Assembly: GCF_040750395.1 (NCBI RefSeq)
Contig: NZ_JBFLVD010000011.1
Coordinates: forward strand, 186,001 to 250,000
DNA from: Scandinavium sp002470465
Lineage (GTDB): Bacteria > Pseudomonadota > Gammaproteobacteria > Enterobacterales > Enterobacteriaceae
DNA length: 64,000 bases
Direction: 5' to 3'
In this document: positions 1 to 8,483 of the stretch, in pieces
Numbering within the stretch: the first letter of the stretch is position 1
Layout of the letters: each line of letters opens with the position of its first letter
Notes under the pieces: generated by a model
Database searches by the model: none
Told to the model about the DNA's origin: nothing
Seen by the model: the letters and a program-made list of their open reading frames with translations, nothing else
Made by a program: the position numbers and the translations under genes

Positions 1-513
1 GTGCCGGAACAGGGCAAAGCCGGACAGCCCATAACTGCGCGCCATCTCCAGCAGACCGCGGTCAATATTACGGATACCGTGCCAGGTGTTGATGTAGATC
101 GGAAACAGCGTGCCGAGCGCCACGAGGAAAATTTTGGCGCTCTCGTCGATACCGAACCACAGGATCACCAGTGGGATCAGGGCCAGATGGGGCACGTTAC
201 GCAGCATCTGAATGGACGTATCCAGCAGGCGCTCGCCCCAGCGCGACAGGCCGCTGATAAGCCCCAGTACCAGCCCTATTGATCCCCCAATCGAAAAGCC
301 GATCAGCGCCCGCCATGAGCTGATCGCCAGATGCTGCCACAGCTCGCCGCTGGCCGATAACGACCAGAAAGCTTCAACGACGCCCTCGGGTGAAGGCAGG
401 ATCCGGTTTGACAGCCAGCCGGTTACCGAGGCGATTTGCCAGACGATTACGATGCCCACCGGCAGCAGCCAGGGGGCAACGCGCAGCAGCCATTTGTTTG
501 CAGGCGTTGCCAT
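1..513 (-). CDS. ssuC: Alkanesulfonate ABC transporter permease SsuC (partial, cut by window edge)
   Basis: Inner-membrane permease of the SsuABC importer, which brings alkanesulfonates into the cell as a sulfur source. From the ATG at 513 the frame is open to base 1, giving 171 codons of a protein of about 263 residues in E. coli, so the gene is cut by the window and not broken. The visible part has hydrophobic segments and the permease-type stretch LGTLFPIYINTWHGIRNID. An AAGGAG ribosome site precedes the ATG. The start lies 9 bases after the ssuD stop, so it is translated from the ssuEADCB message. ssuB should follow beyond the edge. Confidence 0.95.
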   Translation of the reverse strand, partial: MATPANKWLLRVAPWLLPVGIVIVWQIASVTGWLSNRILPSPEGVVEAFWSLSASGELWQHLAISSWRALIGFSIGGSIGLVLGLISGLSRWGERLLDTSIQMLRNVPHLALIPLVILWFGIDESAKIFLVALGTLFPIYINTWHGIRNIDRGLLEMARSYGLSGFALFRH

Positions 514-522
514 AGATACTCC

Positions 523-1668
523 TTAGCTCTGTGCGACTTTGCGGGGCAGGAAATCATTGGCCACGGCTTCGCCCTGAAGCTGCAAAGCCTGCGGTTGAGG
601 AATGGCCGGAATCGCGACGTCTAAGTGCGGGAACAGCAGTTCGCCGACTTTGTAAGCCTCTTCAAGATGCGGATAGCCGGAAAGCACGAAGCTGTCGATA
701 CCTAACGCCGCGTATTCATTAATGCGTGCCGCAACGGTTGGACCATCGCCAACCAGCGCCGTGCCAGCACCACCTCGTACCAACCCGACGCCTGCCCAAA
801 GATTCGGGCTGATTTCCAGGTTGCTGCGCCTGCCGCCGTGCAGGGCGGCCATGCGCTGCTGGCCCACGGAATCCGTCCGGGCGAACGCGGCCTGCGCTTT
901 GGCTATGGTGTCGTCGTCCAGTCGTGAAATCAGGCGGTCGGCAGCGGCCCAGGCTTCAGCATTGGTTTCCCGAACAATAACGTGCAGTCGGATGCCGAAA
1001 CGGACCTTGCGTCCGTGCCTCGCCGCTTTTTCACGGACCTGAGCAATTTTCTCTTTGACCTGTTCAGGCGGTTCGCCCCAGGTCAGGTACAAATCAACCT
1101 GTTCGGCCGCCAGCTCCTGAGCGACATCCGATGAACCGCCAAAGTAAAGCGGTGGGCGAGGCTGCTGAACCGGCGGGAACAGCAGTTTTGCCCCCTGTAC
1201 CTTTTGATACTTGCCGTCAAAATCAACGGTTTCACCTTCCAGCAAACGCCGCCAGATATGGGTGAATTCCGCCGAGGCTTCATAGCGCTCGGTGTGATCG
1301 AGGAACACGCCGTCGGCGGCCAGCTCCTGCGGATCGCTGCCGGTGACGAGGTTGAACAGCGCCCGGCCATTAGAAAGCCTGTCGAGCGTCGCCGCCTGCC
1401 GCGCAGCAACGGTTGGCGATATGACGCTTGGGCGCAGCGCTACCAGGAACTTAAGCCGCTTCGTTACCGGGATCATTGATGCGGCGACCAGCCAGGCATC
1501 CTCACAGGAGCGGCCCGTCGGGATCAGCACGCCGGTAAAGCCGATCCGGTCTGCGGCCTGAGCAATCTGTTGCAGATAATCATGGTCAACCGGGCGGGCC
1601 TGTTCATCGCTGCCCAGATAGTGGCCATCGCCATGGGTTGGTAAAAACCAGAACATATTCAGACTCAT
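523..1668 (-). CDS. ssuD: FMNH2-dependent alkanesulfonate monooxygenase
   Basis: Cytoplasmic flavin-dependent enzyme that cleaves C1-substituted alkanesulfonates to the aldehyde and sulfite, using FMNH2 supplied by SsuE. The 381 residues match the E. coli length. The sequence is a luciferase-like TIM barrel throughout, starting MSLNMFWFLPTHGDGHYLG and containing RPSVISPTVAARQAATLDRLS and the flavin-site region YFGGSSDVAQELAAE. Its ATG overlaps the ssuA stop (ATGA), so the two are translationally coupled. Identity is clear from sequence and operon context. Confidence 0.97.
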   Translation of the reverse strand: MSLNMFWFLPTHGDGHYLGSDEQARPVDHDYLQQIAQAADRIGFTGVLIPTGRSCEDAWLVAASMIPVTKRLKFLVALRPSVISPTVAARQAATLDRLSNGRALFNLVTGSDPQELAADGVFLDHTERYEASAEFTHIWRRLLEGETVDFDGKYQKVQGAKLLFPPVQQPRPPLYFGGSSDVAQELAAEQVDLYLTWGEPPEQVKEKIAQVREKAARHGRKVRFGIRLHVIVRETNAEAWAAADRLISRLDDDTIAKAQAAFARTDSVGQQRMAALHGGRRSNLEISPNLWAGVGLVRGGAGTALVGDGPTVAARINEYAALGIDSFVLSGYPHLEEAYKVGELLFPHLDVAIPAIPQPQALQLQGEAVANDFLPRKVAQS

Positions 1669-2639
1669 GATTTCGCTCCTTGTACGGAAGTGGGCTGCCA
1701 GATACGGCTTTTGATATCAACTTTTTTGGGCACCAGACGGTTATCGTAGAAGAGGTCGGCGGTTTGCTGCTGGCGGCGGGCGGTTTCTTCGCTGACTGGC
1801 CCAATCACCGTCGGCGGGCGATGACTCAGGTAGCTGGCAATCACGGCTTCCGGCAGGCCCATAGTTTTCGCCAGCAGCGCGGTGCTCTGCTGACGCTGGC
1901 TGATGGTCAGCGCGTCTGCCTCGCTGAAGGTATCCAGCACGCCTTTAACAAAGGCACTGTTTTTTTCGGCATACGGACGGGAGGCGAGATAGAACGAGCC
2001 GGTTTGCTTCAGCTCACTGCCATCCGTTAAGACGCGAACGCCGCCCTGCAATAATGCCGCGGAGTAGTAAGGATCCCATATAGCCCATGCATCAACGTTC
2101 CCCTGCTGGAAGGCGGCGCGGGCATCGGCTGGGGTCAGGTAGGTTGGCTGGATATCCGTAAATTTCAGGCCTGCCAGCTGCAATGCGCGAAGCACTAAGT
2201 TGTGCGAGCTGGAGCCTTTCTGGAACGCGACCTTGTGGCCTTTCAGATCGGCTACGGTTTTAATCGGGCTGTTTTCTGGAACAAGAATAACCTCTGCTTT
2301 CGGCTTCGCCGGTTCCGCCCCGACATACACCAGATCGGCCCCGGCAGCCTGAGCGAATATCGGCGGAATATCGCCGGTGCTGCCCAAATCAATGCTGCCG
2401 ACGTTCAGCGCTTCCAGCATTTGTGGGCCCGCGGGAAATTCAACCCAGGAAATGTTGGTGTTCGGGTAGCGTTTTTCGAGCAGCTCGTGGCTTTTGGCCA
2501 GCACCATACTGACGCTGCCTTTCTGGTAACCGATACGTAATGCATCCGGAGCTGGCTCGGCAGCCTGACTCCAGGCAGACAGTGCCAACAAACCGGTCAG
2601 GGCAAGCGTACGAATGCGCGGACGGAACAGGTTAAACAT
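1665..2639 (-). CDS. ssuA: Alkanesulfonate ABC transporter periplasmic binding protein
   Basis: Periplasmic receptor that captures aliphatic sulfonates and delivers them to SsuC/SsuB. The 324-residue product has a signal peptide of about 26 residues ending SAWSQA-AEPA, followed by an NMT1/SsuA-type binding fold (LRIGYQKGSVSMVLAKSHE near the mature N-terminus, GSTGDIPPIFAQAAGADLVYVG in the ligand region). It overlaps ssuE by 8 bases and ssuD by 4, so it sits second in ssuEADCB. Expression in E. coli depends on Cbl and CysB under sulfate limitation. I did not identify their sites here with confidence. Confidence 0.96.
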   Translation of the reverse strand: MFNLFRPRIRTLALTGLLALSAWSQAAEPAPDALRIGYQKGSVSMVLAKSHELLEKRYPNTNISWVEFPAGPQMLEALNVGSIDLGSTGDIPPIFAQAAGADLVYVGAEPAKPKAEVILVPENSPIKTVADLKGHKVAFQKGSSSHNLVLRALQLAGLKFTDIQPTYLTPADARAAFQQGNVDAWAIWDPYYSAALLQGGVRVLTDGSELKQTGSFYLASRPYAEKNSAFVKGVLDTFSEADALTISQRQQSTALLAKTMGLPEAVIASYLSHRPPTVIGPVSEETARRQQQTADLFYDNRLVPKKVDIKSRIWQPTSVQGAKS

Positions 2640-3207
2640 GGGCGGCTCCTTGCTTAAGATGAAAAGCCGGGACGCGAATGTCGCGGCGATGCAGCGCCTG
2701 CCAGAAGGTTTCCAGGGCGCTGTCGAGGCGTTTTTCGAGGTTGGGGCTGAACTGCGGTTTGTGCTGATAGTCCTGCACCTGGCTGTCGTCGGCGAACACG
2801 CCGTGCAAAATTTCCTGCGCCTTCAGCGCGTTAAGCACCGGTTTCAGGGCGTAATCCACCGCCAGCATATGCGCCACGGTTCCGCCGGTCGCCAGCGGTA
2901 GCACGATTTTTCCTTCCAGTGCGCGCTCCGGAAGCAGATCGAGCAGGGTTTTTAGCGCGCCGGAAAAGGAGGCTTTGTAAACCGGCGTGGCGACAATCAG
3001 CCCGTCTGCCTGGGCCAGCTGTTCAGTCAGCGTTTGCAGGGCGGGGCTGTCAAAACGGGCATACAGAAGATCTTCAGGCTCGAAGTTTTGCAGATGCCAG
3101 TGGAAGACCTCTACATCCACACGTGAGAGGGTATCTCTGGCATATTCCAGCAGAGCGCTGGAGCGTGAGGGAAAACGCGGACTGCCCGCTATCGTAATGA
3201 CGCGCAT
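2632..3207 (-). CDS. ssuE: NADPH-dependent FMN reductase SsuE
   Basis: Flavodoxin-fold reductase that supplies FMNH2 to SsuD. I start it at 3207 (MRVITIAGSPRFPSRSSALL), which gives 191 residues, the E. coli length. An in-frame ATG two codons upstream at 3213 is possible but adds residues absent from the family. The flavin-binding GSPRFPSRS loop lies at residues 8-16, and ATPVYKASFSGALKTLLDL is the second cofactor loop. First gene of ssuEADCB, divergent from pyrD across about 230 bases. Confidence 0.96.
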   Translation of the reverse strand: MRVITIAGSPRFPSRSSALLEYARDTLSRVDVEVFHWHLQNFEPEDLLYARFDSPALQTLTEQLAQADGLIVATPVYKASFSGALKTLLDLLPERALEGKIVLPLATGGTVAHMLAVDYALKPVLNALKAQEILHGVFADDSQVQDYQHKPQFSPNLEKRLDSALETFWQALHRRDIRVPAFHLKQGAAHV

Positions 3208-3330
3208 ACACACTCCTTATAACCAAATGTTTGCTTTTATCTAACATTGATAACAATAAGGCGAGTGTGTCAGAGGGCAGGGCGTTCATTAAATGATTTA
3301 TCCGGCACTCGTTTGCTGAAAAGTGAAAAT

Positions 3331-3346
3331 AAGTAAACGTTTGCGC
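3331..3346. promoter_or_regulatory. PurR operator upstream of pyrD
   Basis: The 16 bases around the AAACGTTTGCG core match the PurR consensus ACGCAAACGTTTNCNT at about 13 positions. It lies 53 bases before the pyrD -10 element. pyrD is a known member of the PurR regulon in E. coli, so purine co-repression is the likely role. Confidence 0.75.
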
Positions 3347-3398
3347 ATAACGTGGCATTTTTTGCCGCAGGTCAATTCCCTTTCGTAGCTGGATAGAA

Positions 3399-3436
3399 CA
3401 TAATACGCCCCCGGTTTGCTACCGGGAATCCAGGAG
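3399..3436 (+). promoter_or_regulatory. pyrD -10 element, C-run start region and leader hairpin
   Basis: CATAAT at 3399-3404 is a -10 element, followed by a run of C at 3408-3412 where transcription should begin. CCCGGT (3410-3415) pairs with ACCGGG (3421-3426) just upstream of the AGGAG ribosome site at 3432-3436. In E. coli and Salmonella, start-site switching within this C run decides whether the transcript can form the hairpin that blocks translation when CTP is high. All parts of that mechanism are present. That it operates here is inferred. Confidence 0.75.
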
Positions 3437-3441
3437 AGTTC

Positions 3442-4452
3442 ATGTACTACCCCTTCGTTCGTAAAGCCCTTTTCCAGCTCGATCCAGAGCGCGCTCATGA
3501 ATTAACGTTTCAACAATTACGCCGTGTGACAGGCACGCCCCTTGAAGCGCTGGTGCGCCAGAAAGTGCCGGCAAAGCCGGTGACCTGCATGGGCCTGCAG
3601 TTTAAGAACCCACTGGGATTAGCCGCAGGGCTTGATAAAAACGGGGAGTGCATCGATGCGCTTGGCGCGATGGGCTTTGGCTCCATCGAAGTCGGTACCG
3701 TCACGCCACGCCCGCAGCCGGGAAATGACAAGCCGAGGATCTTCCGCCTGGTCGATGCCGAAGGTCTGATCAACCGGATGGGTTTCAATAATCACGGCGT
3801 TGATAACCTGGTTGAGAACGTAAAAAAAGCCCACTTTGATGGCGTGCTCGGCATTAATATCGGCAAGAACAAAGACACGCCGGTGGAGCAAGGTAAAGAT
3901 GACTATCTGATTTGTATGGAAAAAGTCTATGCCTATGCCGGTTATATTGCGGTGAATATTTCATCGCCAAATACCCCAGGCCTGCGTACGCTGCAATATG
4001 GTGAGGCGCTGGACGATCTCTTATCGGCGATTAAAAATAAGCAAAACGAACTGCAATCTGTGCACCATAAATATGTGCCAGTGGCGGTGAAGATCGCACC
4101 GGATCTTTCACCTGAAGAATTGATCCAGGTGGCCGACAGTTTAGTTCGCCATAATATTGATGGTGTTATTGCCACCAATACCACCCTCGATCGTTCACTT
4201 GTCCAGGGAATGAAACATTGTGATGAAACCGGTGGTTTAAGCGGTCGCCCATTACAGCTAAAAAGTACGGAAATTATTCGCCTGCTGTCAGCGGAATTAA
4301 ATGGTCGCCTGCCGATTATCGGCGTGGGCGGTATCGATTCTGTGATGGCGGCCCGCGAGAAGATGGCCGCTGGTGCTACGCTAATACAGATCTATTCCGG
4401 GTTTATTTTTAAAGGCCCACCGCTGATTAAAGAAATCGTTACTCATATCTAA
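3442..4452 (+). CDS. pyrD: Dihydroorotate dehydrogenase (quinone), class 2
   Basis: Membrane-associated flavoenzyme of pyrimidine synthesis that oxidises dihydroorotate to orotate with quinone as acceptor. The 336 residues equal the E. coli length. The N-terminal amphipathic extension MYYPFVRKALFQLDPERAHE is the quinone/membrane-binding helix typical of class 2. NISSPNTPGLR carries the catalytic serine, and GVGGIDSVMAAREKMAAGA plus IQIYSGFIF form the FMN phosphate site. The start has an AGGAG site 6 bases upstream. Monocistronic, with a terminator after the stop. Confidence 0.98.
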   Translation: MYYPFVRKALFQLDPERAHELTFQQLRRVTGTPLEALVRQKVPAKPVTCMGLQFKNPLGLAAGLDKNGECIDALGAMGFGSIEVGTVTPRPQPGNDKPRIFRLVDAEGLINRMGFNNHGVDNLVENVKKAHFDGVLGINIGKNKDTPVEQGKDDYLICMEKVYAYAGYIAVNISSPNTPGLRTLQYGEALDDLLSAIKNKQNELQSVHHKYVPVAVKIAPDLSPEELIQVADSLVRHNIDGVIATNTTLDRSLVQGMKHCDETGGLSGRPLQLKSTEIIRLLSAELNGRLPIIGVGGIDSVMAAREKMAAGATLIQIYSGFIFKGPPLIKEIVTHI

Positions 4453-4470
4453 TCTTTCCTGCGCAAATTC

Positions 4471-4506
4471 CAACCGGGGCTTTATTTCTGGCCCTGGTTG
4501 TTTTAT
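4471..4506 (+). terminator. pyrD terminator
   Basis: CAACCGGGGC (4471-4480) pairs with GCCCTGGTTG (4491-4500) with one mismatch, and TTTTAT follows. It lies 18 bases after the pyrD stop. Confidence 0.7.
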
Positions 4507-4620
4507 ATTCCACCAATGTTGCTAATTTAAACTTTATGGTCTTTTCTTAATTCAGGCAAATAAACGAAACGGGATCAGAAAGTTTCGCGCAGCGGATGCT
4601 GAAGAGGACGGGGGAGAGAA

Positions 4621-5163
4621 ATGCGAATTAAACCTGACGATAACTGGCGTTGGTATTTTGATGAAGAGCATGACCGTATGATGCTCGATTTAGCCAATGG
4701 TATGTTGTTTCGCTCACGTTTTGCCCGCCGTATGTTGACGCCGGATGCCTTTGATCCCTCAGGGTTTTGTGTTGACGACGCCGCGCTCTACTTCGCTTTT
4801 GAAGAAAAATGCCGCGATCTTGAATTAACGAAAGAACATCGCGCAGAGCTCATTCTCAATGCGCTCGTTGCCATCCGCTTCCTGAAACCGCAGATGCCAA
4901 AAAGCTGGCATTTTCTGGCCCATCATGACCGCTGGCAACCCGTCACGGGCGATGCCGCAGCGGTGTGGCTGAGCGACAGCGGCGAACGAGTGAATTTGCT
5001 GGTGGTAGAGCCGGGCGACAATGCGGCGCTCTGCTTGCTGGCCCAGCCTGGCCTGATGCTGGCCGGTCGGACGATGCAGCTTGGCGATGCGATTAAGGTA
5101 ATGAATGACCGCCTGCAGCCGCAACCTCTGCAGGATGCAATGCGCTACGGCCAGGCCGTTTAG
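4621..5163 (+). CDS. zapC: Cell division protein ZapC
   Basis: Cytoplasmic protein that binds FtsZ and promotes lateral bundling of its filaments at the Z ring. The 180-residue product begins MRIKPDDNWRWYFDEEHDRM and contains the conserved block DLANGMLFRSRFARRML and a second domain around PAVWLSDSGERVNLLVVEP-type sequence. Length and position between pyrD and ycbX are as in E. coli. The stop codon overlaps that of the convergent ycbX (4 bases shared). A GGGGGAGAG ribosome site precedes the ATG. Confidence 0.95.
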   Translation: MRIKPDDNWRWYFDEEHDRMMLDLANGMLFRSRFARRMLTPDAFDPSGFCVDDAALYFAFEEKCRDLELTKEHRAELILNALVAIRFLKPQMPKSWHFLAHHDRWQPVTGDAAAVWLSDSGERVNLLVVEPGDNAALCLLAQPGLMLAGRTMQLGDAIKVMNDRLQPQPLQDAMRYGQAV

Positions 5164-6269
5164 CGCGCAAGCCGCAGCGCAGTTTTTGGCACGCAGCTGC
5201 AACAAAGAATAGTGCCATCGTTGGCCACGGCGCTTTTCTTCATCGGGCTGACTTCCCCTTCAACCAGCGTAATACGACAGCTTCCACAAATTCCCGCCCG
5301 GCAAGAATAGGGCACGCGGATCCCCTGTTGCTCCAGCTGTTCCAGCAGCACCTGCTGGTTATTGCCTTTGAACACTTCTCCCTGCCAGTCGATCTCGACG
5401 ACGGCGTCTGATGCTTTGACGACATCTAACGTCTCTTCCACTTCACCTGCACCGTAAACTTTGCCCGGGCCGGTAGAGAGAATGTCAACTTTATCGCCAA
5501 CGCGAACCACGCCGCTGTTGCGGGCAATCAGGTTCTGGCCGAAATCAACATCGCCGTTGTCCTGGGCAGTGCGGAACTTTTGCAGCGTCGTGAGCGGCTC
5601 CCCGGCCGGATGTTTTTGCCCTTTGGCGGGGCTGACGGTGGTAAAAACGCAGCGGCTGCAGGGTTTAACCACGTCAAAGACAACCTCGCCGATGCGCACC
5701 ACTTTCCAGGTGTCCTCTTCCCAGGCCTGCGTACCGGTCACCACCAGATTGGGGCGAAACTGCTCCATCTGCACGCTCGCCGGACAGCGGTTTTGCAGGT
5801 CCCTGAGTGATGCTTCGCTGGTCAAAAGATAAGGGAAACCATCTGCAAAAGAGAGCGGAACGGCATCATAGCGTTTTACGCGGCGGGTTGGCTGCGCGCC
5901 GACCCAGCGTAGCTGGACATCACGTTTGAAAAAGCCGGAAAGCCACTGGTTAATATCAGCAGGTGCAATCAGCGCAGTGAAGTGGTTTCCCCAGACTTCG
6001 GTAGGGGCAGCATCGGATTTGAAATCTGCGAAACGCACAATTGCGGCGCTGCCGTCTGGCGCCGTCAGGTGCAGGCCATCATGGATTGGCACCGGCGTGA
6101 AACGTACCATCTGCGGGTACTGGCGGGCAGTAATGAAAGTGCCGTCCGGTTCGGTCACCATAAAGATACGGTCAAAAGCCATCCCGCTGATATCAGCCAG
6201 CGCGTGCGTTATACCGATCCCCCGCATCGATTTGACCGGGTGAATAAAGAGCCTTGATAACGTCGCCAT
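5160..6269 (-). CDS. ycbX: MOSC and ferredoxin domain protein YcbX
   Basis: Molybdenum-cofactor-dependent reductase component that detoxifies N-hydroxylated bases such as 6-hydroxylaminopurine in E. coli. The 369 residues contain, in order, a MOSC N-terminal beta-barrel domain (MATLSRLFIHPVKSMRGIG), a MOSC domain with the cofactor-region cysteine in VVKPCSRCVFTTVSP, and a C-terminal 2Fe-2S ferredoxin domain. The ferredoxin cysteines are in SCRAGICGSCRITL and CCSCVP. It is divergent from rlmL and convergent with zapC. Confidence 0.94.
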   Translation of the reverse strand: MATLSRLFIHPVKSMRGIGITHALADISGMAFDRIFMVTEPDGTFITARQYPQMVRFTPVPIHDGLHLTAPDGSAAIVRFADFKSDAAPTEVWGNHFTALIAPADINQWLSGFFKRDVQLRWVGAQPTRRVKRYDAVPLSFADGFPYLLTSEASLRDLQNRCPASVQMEQFRPNLVVTGTQAWEEDTWKVVRIGEVVFDVVKPCSRCVFTTVSPAKGQKHPAGEPLTTLQKFRTAQDNGDVDFGQNLIARNSGVVRVGDKVDILSTGPGKVYGAGEVEETLDVVKASDAVVEIDWQGEVFKGNNQQVLLEQLEQQGIRVPYSCRAGICGSCRITLVEGEVSPMKKSAVANDGTILCCSCVPKTALRLAR

Positions 6270-6322
6270 CCCGCTGTCCTCTGCGTTTGAAAAAAGTCGC
6301 CCTATATGAAGCCCAGATTCGC

Positions 6323-6328
6323 TATAAT
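6323..6328 (+). promoter_or_regulatory. -10 element of the rlmL promoter
   Basis: A perfect TATAAT lies 35 bases upstream of the rlmL ATG in the short ycbX-rlmL divergent region. I see no good -35 hexamer at 17 bases, so only the -10 is called. Confidence 0.5.
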
Positions 6329-6362
6329 GCGCAACAATTTTCTGCGAGTAATAAGTGACGAT

Positions 6363-8471
6363 ATGAATTCTCTGTTTGCCAGTACGGCCCGTGGGCTGGA
6401 AGAGCTGTTAAAAACTGAACTCGAAGGCCTGGGTGCGACCGGTTGTCAGGTGGTTCAGGGTGGTGTCCATTTTGAAGGGGACACGCGACTGCTGTACCAG
6501 AGCCTGATGTGGAGCCGCCTGGCGTCCCGTATCATGATGCCGCTTACCGAATGCAAGGTTTACAGCGATCTGGACCTTTATCTGGGTGTGCAGGCTATCA
6601 GCTGGACAGAGATGTTCAATCAGGACGCGACCTTTGCCGTCCACTTCAGCGGCGTGAATGAAGAGATTCGCAACAGCCAGTACGGCGCGCTGAAGGTGAA
6701 AGATGCCATCGTCGATGCCTTCACCCGTAAAAATCTGCCGCGTCCGAACGTCGACAAAGAAAATCCGGACGTGCGCATCAACGTGCGCCTGAATAAAGAA
6801 GTCGCGCATATTTCTCTCGATCTGAGTGGCGAAGGCCTGCACCTGCGCGGTTACCGTGATGCCACCGGCATCGCGCCAATTAAAGAAACGCTGGCGGCGG
6901 CGATTGTTATGCGCTCCGGCTGGCAGCCAGGCACGCCGCTGCTGGATCCGATGTGCGGTTCCGGCACGCTGCTGATTGAAGCGGCCATGCTGGCCACTGA
7001 CCGTGCGCCAGGCCTGCACCGTGGACACTGGGGTTTTAAAGGCTGGGCGCAGCATGATGAAGCTGTCTGGCAGGAAGTGAAAGCCGACGCGCAAACCCGC
7101 GCTCGCGCAGGCCTTGCCGCCTATGAATCTCACTTTTACGGTTCCGATATCGACAGCCGCGTGATTGAGCGTGCGCGCAGTAACGCCCGCCGCGCAGGCG
7201 TTGCCGATCTGATGACCTTTGAAGTGAAAGATGTAGCGAAGCTCAGCAACCCACTGCCAAAAGGTCCGTACGGCACGGTGATTAGCAACCCGCCTTACGG
7301 TGAACGTCTGGATAGCGAGCCGGCGCTGATTGCCCTGCACAACCTGTTGGGCCGCATCATGAAAACCCAGTTTGGCGGCTGGAACCTGTCGCTGTTCAGC
7401 GCCTCACCGGATTTGCTGAGCTGCCTGCAGCTGCGCGCCGAGCGTCAGTTCAAAGCCAAAAACGGCCCGTTGGACTGCGTGCAGAAAAACTACCATCTGG
7501 CGGAAACCGACGGTGCAACCGCGCCAGTTATGCTGGCGGACGACTACGCCAACCGTCTGCGTAAAAACCTGAAGAAGCTCGAGAAGTGGGCGCGTCAGGA
7601 AGGTATTGAGTGCTATCGCCTGTACGATGCCGATCTGCCGGAATATAACGTGGCGGTCGATCGCTACGGCGAATGGGTGGTGATTCAGGAATATGCGCCG
7701 CCGAAAACCGTGGATGCGACCAAAGCGCGCCACCGCCTGTTCGACGTTATCGCCGCCACCATTTCCGTGCTGGGTATTGCGCCTAACAAGCTGGTGCTGA
7801 AAACCCGTGAGCGCCAGAAAGGCAAGAATCAGTACGAGAAAATGAGCGAGAAGGGCGAGTTCATGCAGGTCAGCGAGTATAACGCGCGACTGTGGGTGAA
7901 CCTGACGGATTACCTCGATACCGGCCTGTTCCTCGATCACCGCATCGCCCGTAAGATGCTTGGCCAGATGAGTAAAGGAAAAGATTTCCTTAACCTCTTC
8001 TCCTACACCGGCAGTGCCAGCGTTCACGCAGGCCTGGGCGGTGCTCGCAGCACCACGACTGTGGATATGTCACGCACTTACCTGGAGTGGGCCGAGCGTA
8101 ACCTGCGTCTCAACGGCCTGACCGGCCGTCCGCATCGCCTGTTGCAGGCCGACGTGCTGGGCTGGCTGCGCGATGCTGATGAGCAGTTCGACCTGATCTT
8201 TATCGATCCGCCGACGTTCTCCAACTCCAAACGCATGGAAGACACCTTCGATGTGCAGCGCGATCATCTGAAGCTGATGACCGATCTGAAACGTCTGCTG
8301 CGCAAAGGCGGGACGATCATGTTCTCCAACAATAAGCGTGGCTTCAAACTCGACACCGACGGCATGGCGAAACTCGGCCTGAAAGCACAAGAAATTACTC
8401 AAAAAACGCTTTCGCCAGACTTCGCCCGTAACCGTCAGATCCACAACTGCTGGCTGATTACCGCAGCCTGA
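6363..8471 (+). CDS. rlmL: 23S rRNA m2G2445 / m7G2069 methyltransferase RlmKL
   Basis: Fused enzyme that modifies two guanines of 23S rRNA: the N-terminal half (RlmL) makes m2G2445 and the C-terminal half (RlmK) makes m7G2069. I start at MNSLFASTARGLEELL (6363), giving 702 residues as in E. coli. An in-frame ATG at 6306 would add 19 residues from the promoter region. Domains: THUMP (about 45-155), SAM methyltransferase with LLDPMCGSGTLLIEAAM and NPPYGERL, and a second Rossmann methyltransferase with LFSYTGSASVHA and DPPTFSNSK. First gene of the rlmL-uup-pqiABC run. Confidence 0.97.
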   Translation: MNSLFASTARGLEELLKTELEGLGATGCQVVQGGVHFEGDTRLLYQSLMWSRLASRIMMPLTECKVYSDLDLYLGVQAISWTEMFNQDATFAVHFSGVNEEIRNSQYGALKVKDAIVDAFTRKNLPRPNVDKENPDVRINVRLNKEVAHISLDLSGEGLHLRGYRDATGIAPIKETLAAAIVMRSGWQPGTPLLDPMCGSGTLLIEAAMLATDRAPGLHRGHWGFKGWAQHDEAVWQEVKADAQTRARAGLAAYESHFYGSDIDSRVIERARSNARRAGVADLMTFEVKDVAKLSNPLPKGPYGTVISNPPYGERLDSEPALIALHNLLGRIMKTQFGGWNLSLFSASPDLLSCLQLRAERQFKAKNGPLDCVQKNYHLAETDGATAPVMLADDYANRLRKNLKKLEKWARQEGIECYRLYDADLPEYNVAVDRYGEWVVIQEYAPPKTVDATKARHRLFDVIAATISVLGIAPNKLVLKTRERQKGKNQYEKMSEKGEFMQVSEYNARLWVNLTDYLDTGLFLDHRIARKMLGQMSKGKDFLNLFSYTGSASVHAGLGGARSTTTVDMSRTYLEWAERNLRLNGLTGRPHRLLQADVLGWLRDADEQFDLIFIDPPTFSNSKRMEDTFDVQRDHLKLMTDLKRLLRKGGTIMFSNNKRGFKLDTDGMAKLGLKAQEITQKTLSPDFARNRQIHNCWLITAA

Positions 8472-8483
8472 AGGAAAGAATAA

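Noticed and set aside
6408..7340. A 310-codon minus-strand frame inside rlmL
   Set aside because: Shadow of rlmL. No ribosome site, no domain pattern.
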